Below are positions 47,674-55,654 of a stretch of 64,000 bases of DNA, one piece after another. Within the stretch, counting starts at the first letter, position 1, and each line of letters begins with the position of its first letter. This stretch comes from JBBDYG01 sp040901765. GTDB lineage: Bacteria; Planctomycetota; Planctomycetia; Pirellulales; Lacipirellulaceae. The stretch covers positions 124,001 to 188,000 of the forward strand of contig JBBDYG010000111.1 of NCBI GenBank assembly GCA_040901765.1, read 5' to 3'. The position numbers were made by a program, and so were the translations under genes. Under the pieces are notes generated by a model that worked only from the letters and a program-made list of their open reading frames with translations, was not told where the DNA came from and did not search any database.

Positions 47674-48821
47674 TGGGAAACCTCCTGACGAGCCCAGCGG
47701 TCGAGTTCTACGAGCCGCTCGAGCGAGGGATTCGGTTCAAAATGATGCATTTCTAATACGCTACGACAGGCGGGAACGATCTCAGTAAAGTGGAGTTCCC
47801 CGTCGAGAAACTGCCCGACAGCGGCTTCGTTCGCTGCATTGAGGACGGCGCCGCTGGTGCCGCCGTTGCGGGCACACGCAAAGCCTAGCTCCAAGGCAGG
47901 GTATCGGTCGATATCGGGCGGCTCGAATTCTAGCTTCCAGGCCTGCGTCCAATCCACCCGATCGGCCACGCCCGTCACCCGGTCCGGATAGTTGAGGGCG
48001 TATTGAATCGGCAATTTCATGTCGGGTGGGCTGAGCTGGGCGATGACCGAGCCGTCGATGAACTCCACCAGACCGTGGACCGTCGATTGTGGATGTATCA
48101 TTACCTCGATTTGACTCACGTCCAGGTCGAACAGCCAGCGGGCCTCGATAATTTCTAGGGCCTTATTCATCATCGTGGCCGAGTCGATTGTGACTTTCGG
48201 GCCCATGTTCCAAGTCGGATGGGCCAGGGCTTCGTCGACGGTCACCTGAGTCATCTGCTCGACCGCCCAGGTGCGAAACGGCCCCCCGCTGGCGGTTAGC
48301 ACCACGCGGCGAACCTCTTCGCGACGCCCAGCCCGCAGTGCCTGGAAGATGGCGCTATGCTCGCTATCGACGGGCAGCAGCGTACCGCCGCTTTGATCGA
48401 GCAATCGCCGCACGAGCGGCCCGGCCATGACCAATGTTTCTTTATTCGCCAGGGCGACGGTTTTCTTCGCCTCGAGCGCGGCCCAGGTGCTACGCAAGCC
48501 GGCGCTGCCGACAATCGCCGCCAGCACGAGGTCAACGTCCGGTTCGGCGACGATCTGCTCTAGCGCTTCGGGGCCTGTGAGAAGTTCGGTTTTCGCCGGC
48601 AGCCGACGCCACGAGTATTTCGCGGCGGCTTCTTCGTCGGTAGCGATCACATACCGCGGCGTCAGTCGGCGGGCTTGTTCCTCCAGCCGCTCAAAACGAC
48701 CATGCGCGGACAGGGCGAACGCTTTCAGCCGGTCCGAGCCTCTGGCGATGACCTCCGCGGCGCTCGTGCCAATGCTGCCGGTCGATCCCAACACCACGAT
48801 CTGCTTCGCTGCGTCGGTCAT
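47658..48821 (-). CDS. dxr: 1-deoxy-D-xylulose 5-phosphate reductoisomerase
   Basis: 387 residues from ATG at 48821; a TTG at 48848 would add nine. NADPH-binding motif IVVLGSTGSIGTSAAEVIA, then LANKETLVMAGPL and PVDSEHSAIFQAL with the metal-binding D..SE, and EALAHPTWNMGPKVTIDSAT. Second step of the MEP isoprenoid pathway. The 3' end overlaps rseP. Confidence 0.97.
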   Translation of the reverse strand: MTDAAKQIVVLGSTGSIGTSAAEVIARGSDRLKAFALSAHGRFERLEEQARRLTPRYVIATDEEAAAKYSWRRLPAKTELLTGPEALEQIVAEPDVDLVLAAIVGSAGLRSTWAALEAKKTVALANKETLVMAGPLVRRLLDQSGGTLLPVDSEHSAIFQALRAGRREEVRRVVLTASGGPFRTWAVEQMTQVTVDEALAHPTWNMGPKVTIDSATMMNKALEIIEARWLFDLDVSQIEVMIHPQSTVHGLVEFIDGSVIAQLSPPDMKLPIQYALNYPDRVTGVADRVDWTQAWKLEFEPPDIDRYPALELGFACARNGGTSGAVLNAANEAAVGQFLDGELHFTEIVPACRSVLEMHHFEPNPSLERLVELDRWARQEVSQWVCA

Positions 48822-49179
48822 CGGCAAAGCCAAGCGAAGGACTGCCAAGCGACAATTTCAGCGTGCCGGGCGAGCAATTGGTATGCGGTCAGAACAGCCG
48901 CCCGCGTCACGCGACCGGATACACGGGCGAAGACGGTTGTAACAATCAGGCTGCTCCCCTCACGTTCAATCTCAAAAACTCGGCGTGGAAGCGGGTATCT
49001 TCGGCAGGATGCGGGAATGCGGCCGGATTACCGCAAACTCGCGGGACATTCTACCGTCTCCGGTCCCTTAACAGCAAGCCGTCGGCCACCGTTGAGGCCA
49101 ATCGGCGCGTCGGGCTTTGTTGTTTTTCGCCCTTCCTAAACATAGGATGAACTAAGGCCCGTGCCGCCCCGTTTGATAA

Positions 49180-49218
49180 GCGGGTGCCATTTCTGGCTCG
49201 GCCAGAAGTGACACCCGC
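49180..49218. repeat. Palindrome GCGGGTG-type
   Basis: GCGGGTGCCATTTCTGGC and GCCAGAAGTGACACCCGC pair with two mismatches and a 3-nt loop. Confidence 0.8.
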
Positions 49219-49266
49219 CTACGTTAAACCTGTTTATCGCGGACAGAAAGAGCATTCGTGCATATA

Positions 49267-49473
49267 AGCCAGAGGCTTGATAGCCATTAGCCGGTGGTAA
49301 GCGAAGCGCCACCACCGGCACGACCCGAAATGAACTGAGCACCCCGGCAGGGGTGCCAGCAGACTCGCAAAACCTGAAATTGCTGCGACCCCTGCCGGGG
49401 TCGTGCGGAAGATTGATTGCTTTCCGGTGGTGCGCTGCGCGACCACCGGCTAATGGCTGCCAAGCCTCCGGCT
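49267..49473. repeat. 207-bp nested palindrome upstream of ftsH
   Basis: Outer arms 49267-49297 and 49443-49473 are 31 nt with three mismatches (core AGCCATTAGCCGGTGG / CCACCGGCTAATGGCT). A second pair inside, GCACCCCGGCAGGGGT around 49340-49355 against ACCCCTGCCGGGGTCGTG around 49388-49405, makes a stem within the stem. Confidence 0.85.
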
Positions 49474-49610
49474 TGAATACAAAACCATCCGGCCTGTGCG
49501 AACGATAGGGGCATCCACCTCGCGTGCCACTCCTCGTCTCACTTAGCCAGAACGATAGCTTTTAGCAACTCGCCACGAACTTCCCTCCACCCGCAGCCGA
49601 CACTCCACGC

Positions 49611-51698
49611 ATGGACGATAGCACCAAAAAACCTTCCGCGGGCAAGTCATCCGATAGCAAGAAATCCCCGCCCCAAAGCAACAACATGGTCTGGTACCTG
49701 TTGGGCTTGGGGGTGTTGCTGCTGGTGATGGTCGCGATCTTCAACACCGGCAGCGAGCAGGATATCCCGTGGTCCGATCTGGAGAAGCTAATCGCCGCCA
49801 CCGACACTCAAAACCAAGAAGGGGGCGGCCACTACATTATGGTCGACCGCTCCGAATCGCAGCCCCGCAGGTACAAGCTCTCCCACTTGAAGGACATCAA
49901 AGTTGCCGAGCATGAGGTCAAAGGCAAGGTCACGCGACTGGAGCTTGTCGAGGAAGGCACAAAGACAGGCGCGACGGCGCTCGCCAGCGCGCCGAAGGAA
50001 GAAGAGGTCTCCTTCAGCACCGCCCGCGACCGAAATGATGAGTCGATTCAAAAGCTTCTCTCCCGACACAACCACAAGTACGAGAATGTCCGCCAGCAGA
50101 ATCCGATGATCGGGTATCTCATGACACTGGCCTTCATGGGTCTGTTGATCGTGCTGTTCGTGTTGATGCTCCGCCGCATGGGGGGGGCCGGTTCGCCGAT
50201 GGCCTTCGGCCGCAGCCGGGGCAAGCTCATCGCCCAAGACGATGTCGAAGCGACGTTCGACGACGTGGCGGGCATCGAAGAGGCCGTTGATGAACTGCGC
50301 GAGGTGGTTGACTTCCTCAAGAACCCCGAACGGTATCAACGCCTCGGCGGACGAATTCCTAAAGGCGTGCTCTTGGTCGGCCCGCCGGGAACCGGCAAGA
50401 CGTTGCTCGCCAAGGCCGTCGCCGGCGAAGCGGGAGTGCCCTTCTATAGCCTCAGCGGCTCGGACTTTGTCGAGATGTTTGTCGGCGTCGGCGCTGCCCG
50501 CGTACGCGATATGTTTCAACAGGCCGAGAGCCGCGCGCCGTGCATCATTTTCATTGACGAGCTGGACGCCCTCGGCAAAACCCGCGGCAGCGGCAACATG
50601 GGCGGACACGACGAACGCGAGCAAACGCTCAACGCCTTGCTTGTTGAGATGGACGGCTTCGGCTCGAACAGCGGTGTGATCGTGATGGCTGCCACCAACC
50701 GCCCCGAGACGCTCGATCCCGCGCTATTGCGGCCCGGGCGGTTCGACCGTCATGTGCTGGTCGATCGCCCCGACGTGGCCGGCCGCGAGGAGATCATTGA
50801 AGTCCACCTGCAGAACATCAAGGTCGATGCCGACGTGGACGTGAAGGCGCTGGCCGCCATCACCAGTGGCTTTGTCGGCGCGGACCTCGCCAACATGGTG
50901 AACGAGGCGGCGCTGCTGGCGGCACGCAACGGCAAGGATCTCGTGACGATGGACGAGTTCAACGAGGCCGTGGAGCGCTCCAGTGCCGGCCTGGAAAAGA
51001 AGAGCCGCATCATGCACGACGACGAGAAGCTGCGCGTCGCCTATCACGAAAGCGGCCATGCTCTGGTGGCCTATTCGCTTCCCAACACCGACCCGGTTCA
51101 CAAGGTCTCGATTATTCCCCGCGGCCTCGCGGCGCTGGGCTACACGATGCAGCGGCCCGAGCAGGATCGCTACCTCATGACCCAAGGCGAGTTGGAAAGC
51201 CGCATCCAAGTGCTGCTGGCCGGCACGCTGGCCGAGGAGATGATCTTCGACGACGTTTCCTCCGGCGCGCAGAACGATCTGGAACGTGCCACCGAGATTG
51301 CCCGCAGCATGGTCACCGACTTCGGTATGAGCCGCCTGGGCCGAGTGAACTTTCGCGAGAGCAACCGCAATCCGTTCTTGATCACGGCCGAGTCGCCGCG
51401 CTCGCAGCACCACAGCGAGCAGACCGCCCGCGAGATCGACCAAGAAGTGAAGCGGATTATTGAGGAAGGGTTGGAGCGCGCCCGGCACATTCTCGAAAGC
51501 CGCAAGCCTGCATTGGAGGCGATCGCCCAATGCCTGCTGGAGCACGAGGTGATCGACGCGACGCAGCTCAACAAGTTGATTGAAGCCAACTCGCCCAGCC
51601 CGATGATCGTGCCGGGCACCACCGACCGCAAACGCGCCGCAGTGGCCGCGAAAACGCCAGCGGAAACGCCGGAGCCGGAAGTGGCCGCGGAAGGATAA
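49611..51698 (+). CDS. ftsH: ATP-dependent zinc metalloprotease FtsH
   Basis: 695 residues. Two N-terminal membrane helices (26-45, 166-187), AAA+ domain with Walker A GPPGTGKT at 257-264, Walker B CIIFIDELDALG, SRH (LRPGRFDR), and zinc site HESGH at 479-483 (the more common form is HEAGH). Degrades membrane and regulatory proteins. Its stop is followed by a perfect hairpin at 51734-51762. Confidence 0.98.
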   Translation: MDDSTKKPSAGKSSDSKKSPPQSNNMVWYLLGLGVLLLVMVAIFNTGSEQDIPWSDLEKLIAATDTQNQEGGGHYIMVDRSESQPRRYKLSHLKDIKVAEHEVKGKVTRLELVEEGTKTGATALASAPKEEEVSFSTARDRNDESIQKLLSRHNHKYENVRQQNPMIGYLMTLAFMGLLIVLFVLMLRRMGGAGSPMAFGRSRGKLIAQDDVEATFDDVAGIEEAVDELREVVDFLKNPERYQRLGGRIPKGVLLVGPPGTGKTLLAKAVAGEAGVPFYSLSGSDFVEMFVGVGAARVRDMFQQAESRAPCIIFIDELDALGKTRGSGNMGGHDEREQTLNALLVEMDGFGSNSGVIVMAATNRPETLDPALLRPGRFDRHVLVDRPDVAGREEIIEVHLQNIKVDADVDVKALAAITSGFVGADLANMVNEAALLAARNGKDLVTMDEFNEAVERSSAGLEKKSRIMHDDEKLRVAYHESGHALVAYSLPNTDPVHKVSIIPRGLAALGYTMQRPEQDRYLMTQGELESRIQVLLAGTLAEEMIFDDVSSGAQNDLERATEIARSMVTDFGMSRLGRVNFRESNRNPFLITAESPRSQHHSEQTAREIDQEVKRIIEEGLERARHILESRKPALEAIAQCLLEHEVIDATQLNKLIEANSPSPMIVPGTTDRKRAAVAAKTPAETPEPEVAAEG

Positions 51699-51733
51699 CC
51701 CGCCGGTAAACGTTTCTTGCTCCTGAACCTCAC

Positions 51734-51762
51734 TTAGCCCCCGGCGAATCGCCGGGGGCTAA
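51734..51762. terminator. Hairpin between convergent ftsH and a membrane protein gene
   Basis: TTAGCCCCCGGCG and CGCCGGGGGCTAA pair over 13 bp with a 3-nt loop. Very stable; flanked by A/T so that either strand has a short U-poor tail. Confidence 0.75.
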
Positions 51763-51776
51763 ATGTGTTTCCGGCA

Positions 51777-52391
51777 TTAGAAGCCTGCATTCTCGCGCAA
51801 GATTTGCCTGACCTGTTCGCGGCACTCGATGGGGATCGATAGGCGGTAGCTCCAGTCTCTTCGGCGATCCTTGAAAGTAAGTGCAAGGCTGCCGGACTCG
51901 TATTCCAAGTCGTATTGCGACCATGGTACGAAGGTACCGAGTTGGTACGAGATGCCGTGTTCGCCCAGACGGATCGGCGTGAAAAATGCTGTCGAACATC
52001 CCAGAAGCATCCCCAGATAAATGCTTACTGACGTAGGCAATGGAGCGATGAACAGCGCGGCGAGCAGACACAGGAATGCCAACCGAATAGCCGTGCGCCA
52101 AGCGCGAGGGCGACGCCATCGAACCTGGTTCGATCCTAGCTTGATTTTAGCTTGACGATCAACAATCCATACTAATGCCGCCAAGGCCCCGCCGACGAAG
52201 ATTGCCACGGCGAATTGCTCAGTAACCTTACTCGGCCCATTTAGCCCCGCGGCGTCTGTCTCGGCCCATCGGAGCAACTCAAGCAGAACAAACACGTAGA
52301 TTGCCACTGCTGCCGTAAACCACAGCAGATCCCGGGTCGAGAAGCGGAAGCGTGGTGTCCGAGTGTCGGGTTGGGCGAATTGTTCAGGCAT
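51777..52391 (-). CDS. Uncharacterised four-helix membrane protein
   Basis: 204 residues. Basic N terminus (RFRFSTRDLLWFTAAVAIYVFVL, a motif common to planctomycete membrane proteins with RFSxRDLLxxT), further helices (FAVAIFVGGALAALVWIV, IRLAFLCLLAALFIAPL) and a C-terminal cytoplasmic-looking domain (GEHGISYQLGTFVPWSQYDL, then FKDRRRDWSYRLSIP). Function unknown. Last residues EQVRQILRENAGF. Convergent with ftsH. Confidence 0.75.
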   Translation of the reverse strand: MPEQFAQPDTRTPRFRFSTRDLLWFTAAVAIYVFVLLELLRWAETDAAGLNGPSKVTEQFAVAIFVGGALAALVWIVDRQAKIKLGSNQVRWRRPRAWRTAIRLAFLCLLAALFIAPLPTSVSIYLGMLLGCSTAFFTPIRLGEHGISYQLGTFVPWSQYDLEYESGSLALTFKDRRRDWSYRLSIPIECREQVRQILRENAGF

Positions 52392-52564
52392 CGGTTCGGG
52401 TTCCGGTTATGCGGATGCGACCTGATTCGATTCTAACGCATCCAGTCGGATGAGTGTGGCAATCCACGGTGACTGCAATCAGACTGGGGGAAAGTAACCC
52501 ACTCAGATTCTTAGCCGGACCGCCACGCGGTCCACGGCCTACCGTGCTCACTCTTCCCCAATTC

Positions 52565-52909
52565 ATGGCCCTCCGCGGCCCGTTCGCAATTGCCGTGGGC
52601 ATCGCCGTGATGGCACTGAGCCTCACCGCCGAGCAGCTTGGCGTGCTCACCGGTTTTGGGCTAATTGCCTTGGGGGCGACCATGTCGCTAAGCCGCAAGC
52701 GGCCGGTGGTCGTGTGGCTGCACCTGTGTGTTTATCTGTTGCTGTATGGCCTGTTAGCGGGGGCCATGCTGAACCGGGTGGACCTGTCAACGACGCCGCT
52801 GGCGCGGGTGCTATTGCGGCTCGACTTCGCGGCTAGTTTCATTCTGATGGTTGCCGTCTGCCGGCTTTCGCTGCCGGTGCTGCTGGGCGGTCCGAGCCGT
52901 AGCGAGTGA
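52565..52909 (+). CDS. Small uncharacterised membrane protein
   Basis: 114 residues from ATG at 52565; earlier in-frame codons carry a hairpin (CGGACCGCCACGCGGTCC). Three or four hydrophobic segments (FAIAVGIAVMALSL, VLTGFGLIALGATMSL, LHLCVYLLLYGLLAGAML, FAASFILMVAVCRLSLPVLL). No family recognised. Confidence 0.6.
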   Translation: MALRGPFAIAVGIAVMALSLTAEQLGVLTGFGLIALGATMSLSRKRPVVVWLHLCVYLLLYGLLAGAMLNRVDLSTTPLARVLLRLDFAASFILMVAVCRLSLPVLLGGPSRSE

Positions 52910-52927
52910 TTTCGCCTTCTGACGGGA

Positions 52928-52999
52928 GGCTATTGGCTTTCGGCTGTCGGCCAGAAATAGGCCGGCTTTTGTCTGGCCGGCAGCCAACAGCCGATAGCC
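52928..52999. repeat. Inverted repeat upstream of the NHL protein gene
   Basis: Arms 52928-52955 and 52972-52999 pair with about five mismatches; the words GGCTATTGGCTTTCGGCTG and GCCAACAGCCGATAGCC resemble the single arm at 32391-32421 upstream of cysD. Confidence 0.75.
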
Positions 53000-53096
53000 C
53001 CAGCCTCAATAGTGGCGTCGCCCCGCAAGGCGCTCTATAATCGCAGCACCTTGCGGCTTCTGCGACCTGTACTTCGATTTTTCGGGGGCGTATCTC

Positions 53097-54182
53097 ATGG
53101 CGGACCATTTCAATCGGCGTCGGTTTCTCCAGACCACGGCAGCCGGAGCGGCTGCGACATTTGCCGCGCCGGCCATCGTCACGGCCCAAAAGAGTGGCTC
53201 CCGCGTCACCCTGGGTTCCGGCGACCACCAGTTCGAGGCGATTCACGACTGGGCGCAGCTTCCCGATAAGTTCACCTGGCAAACGACCCACAACGTGGCG
53301 GTGGATAAGGCGGGCAACGTGTACGTCATTCACGAAGGCCATGAAGACAAGCCCGACCACCCCTCAATCTTCGTCTTCGACAAAGAGGGCAAGTACGTAA
53401 AGTCGTTTGGTAATCAGTTCCAAGGCGGCGGGCACGGCATCGAAGTCCGCGACGAAGGGGGCCAAGAGTTTCTCTACGTCTGCGCTTATCAAGCGAAGAA
53501 GACCTTCGCTAAGCTCGACCTCAATGGCGAAACCGTGTGGCAGAAATACGCCCCGATGGAATCGGGCGTCTACGCCGAGGGCGAAGCGACCGACCCGAAG
53601 AAAGAATGGGGTCGCGACCGGTTCCTACCGACCAACTTCGCATTCCTCGACGACGGCGGGTTCCTGCTCGCCGACGGTTACGGTGCCTATTACATTCACC
53701 AATACGACAAAGACGCCAATTGGGTCTCCTGCTTCGGCGGCCCGGGCGACACCGACGGAAAGTTCAACACTCCGCACGGCGTGTGGATCGACCGGCGACC
53801 GGGTCGCGAGCCGTCGATCGTGGTCTGCGATCGGGCCAACGCGCGACTCCAATGGTTCACGATAGACGGCAAGCATCTCGAAACTCAATCGGGCTACCAC
53901 CTGCCGGCCAATGCTGACACACACGGCGAACTGCTGTTGATACCGGACCTCGTTGCGCGGATCACATTGCTCGGCGCTAATAACCAAGTGATCGCGCAAC
54001 TCGGCGACGACCCCGCTTGGGCGGACGAAGTCTCCAAACGGAAGATTCGCGAGAACCCCGAGTTATGGGCCGACGGAAAATTCATCCACCCCCACGACGC
54101 CTGCTTCGATCACGACGGCAGCATCTTCGTCGCCGAGTGGGTGAAGACCGGACGGATTAGTAAGCTCAAACGATTGGCGTGA
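53097..54182 (+). CDS. Tat-exported NHL-repeat beta-propeller protein
   Basis: 361 residues. Tat signal NRRRFLQTTAAGAAATFAAP, then NHL blades (HNVAVDKAGNVYVIHEGHED, FVFDKEGKYVKSFGN, THGELLLIPDLVARITLLGA, FIHPHDACFDHDGSIFVAEW). Such proteins are frequent in planctomycetes next to oxidoreductases and may be 6-bladed hydrolases or scaffolds; no catalytic residue evident. Followed after a C-rich inverted repeat by a Tat-exported Gfo/Idh protein. Confidence 0.85.
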   Translation: MADHFNRRRFLQTTAAGAAATFAAPAIVTAQKSGSRVTLGSGDHQFEAIHDWAQLPDKFTWQTTHNVAVDKAGNVYVIHEGHEDKPDHPSIFVFDKEGKYVKSFGNQFQGGGHGIEVRDEGGQEFLYVCAYQAKKTFAKLDLNGETVWQKYAPMESGVYAEGEATDPKKEWGRDRFLPTNFAFLDDGGFLLADGYGAYYIHQYDKDANWVSCFGGPGDTDGKFNTPHGVWIDRRPGREPSIVVCDRANARLQWFTIDGKHLETQSGYHLPANADTHGELLLIPDLVARITLLGANNQVIAQLGDDPAWADEVSKRKIRENPELWADGKFIHPHDACFDHDGSIFVAEWVKTGRISKLKRLA

Positions 54183-54189
54183 CCGCCCG

Positions 54190-54275
54190 GGACTAGGGGC
54201 TAGGGGCTTGGGACTGGGGTTTAGTCGCCTGCTCAACCCTGTGTCCCCAGCCCCTAGTCCCCAGCCCCCAGCCCC
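54190..54275. repeat. G-rich inverted repeat between NHL and Gfo/Idh genes
   Basis: Imperfect pairing of GGGACTAGGGGCTAGGGG (about 54190-54207) with CCCCTAGTCCCCAGCC (about 54251-54266). Long G-runs suggest a tight RNA stem upstream of the dehydrogenase start. Confidence 0.6.
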
Positions 54276-54287
54276 AAGGAAGCAACT

Positions 54288-55589
54288 ATGTCTCAATTCA
54301 ATCGACGCAATTTCTTACAGACTTCCGCTGTCGCTGCTGCGGCGACGACTTTGGCGGCCAACACGGCCCGGGCCGACGTGAACAGCAAGATTCGCGCGGC
54401 GGTGATTGGCGTCAACGGCCGTGGCCGGACGCACATGGAGGGCTTCGAGCACACGCCAGGCGTCGAGGTCGCCGTGTTGTGCGATCCCGACGAAAAAGTT
54501 CTCGCCGAGCGCAAGGCGGAATTCGAGAAGCACTTTGGTCACTCCGTCGATACCGAGACCGACCTGCGGCGGGTTTACGACCGCAACGACATCGACGTGG
54601 TCGGCATCGCCACGCCCAACCACTGGCATACGCTGGCGGCGATTTGGGCCTGCCAGGCAGGCAAGGACGTGTACGTCGAAAAGCCCGGCTCGCACAATCT
54701 GTTCGAGGGCCGCAAGCTCATCGAAGCCGCCAAGAAATACAACCGCATCGTCCAGCACGGCGTGCAGCTTCGCAGCAACCCCGTCCTGCGCGAAGCGGTG
54801 CAGCAGCTTCACGATGGACTCATCGGCGATGTCTATCTGTCGCGCGCACTCATCTTCAAGACTCGCCCCTCGATCGGCCACGTGCCCGATGAGACGCCGC
54901 CGTCGTCGCTCAACTGGGACTTGTGGCAAGGCCCCGCTGCCGAACGGCCGTTCTCGCCGCGCTACGTTCACTACAACTGGCACTGGCATTGGGACTACGG
55001 CAACGGCGACGTCGGCAATCAAGGCGTCCACGAGACCGACATGGCGCTGTGGGGTGCGGGCGTCGGACTGCCGAGCGAAATCGTCGCCCTCGGCGGCAAG
55101 TTCCTGTGGGACGACGACAAAGAAACGCCCGAGACGCTTACTTGCAGTTATCTCTACCCCGAGCAGAAGAAAATGATTGAAGTCGCCGTCCGGCCCTGGC
55201 ACTCGAACGAAGAGGGCGGCGTACGCATCGGCAACCTGTTCTACGGCTCTGAAGGTTACATGACCATCGAAGGCTACGACAGCTACAAGACCTTCCTGGG
55301 CAGCAAGCGCGAGCCTGGCCCCGCCGGTTCCTTCGACGGGAACACCGAGCACGAGCACTTCGCCAACTTCATCGATGCCGTCCGGTCGCGCGACGTCTCA
55401 AAGCTCCACGGCCCCCCCGAAACCGCCCACACCAGTTCTGGCCTCGCCCACTTGGGCAACATCGCCTACCGCCTCGGCCGCAAGCTCCACTTCGACCCCA
55501 CCACCGAGCGGTTCAAGAACGACGCGGAAGCCGACGCAATGCTCACGCGCAAGTACCGCGCGGGGTATGAGGTGCCAGAAGTGGTGTAG
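54288..55589 (+). CDS. Tat-exported Gfo/Idh/MocA family oxidoreductase
   Basis: 433 residues. Tat signal NRRNFLQTSAVAAAATTLAA, Rossmann motif VIGVNGRGRTHMEGF, catalytic-type VEKPGSHNLFEGRKLIEAAK, then the Gfo/Idh/MocA C-terminal domain (SSLNWDLWQGPAAERPFSPR, WDYGNGDVGNQGVHETDMAL). The tail KLHFDPTTERFKNDAEADAM is a hallmark of the planctomycete exported group, probably acting on sugars or inositols. Its final 38 codons have a diverged duplicate at 57640-57756. Confidence 0.93.
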   Translation: MSQFNRRNFLQTSAVAAAATTLAANTARADVNSKIRAAVIGVNGRGRTHMEGFEHTPGVEVAVLCDPDEKVLAERKAEFEKHFGHSVDTETDLRRVYDRNDIDVVGIATPNHWHTLAAIWACQAGKDVYVEKPGSHNLFEGRKLIEAAKKYNRIVQHGVQLRSNPVLREAVQQLHDGLIGDVYLSRALIFKTRPSIGHVPDETPPSSLNWDLWQGPAAERPFSPRYVHYNWHWHWDYGNGDVGNQGVHETDMALWGAGVGLPSEIVALGGKFLWDDDKETPETLTCSYLYPEQKKMIEVAVRPWHSNEEGGVRIGNLFYGSEGYMTIEGYDSYKTFLGSKREPGPAGSFDGNTEHEHFANFIDAVRSRDVSKLHGPPETAHTSSGLAHLGNIAYRLGRKLHFDPTTERFKNDAEADAMLTRKYRAGYEVPEVV

Positions 55590-55654
55590 GTGACTCGGCA
55601 CGTAGATTGGACACCCACGTCGATCCGGGCGAAAACTGTGACCCCAGGTTTCGG

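Larger units (their letters stand above)
48822..49610. other. Intergenic region with nested palindromes between dxr and ftsH
   Basis: No gene seen in 789 nt. From 49180 on it is almost filled by two palindromes (49180-49218 and 49267-49473). The first 340 nt show no structure apart from CGGCGCG stretches. Divergent promoters for dxr and ftsH are expected but not identified by eye. Confidence 0.6.
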
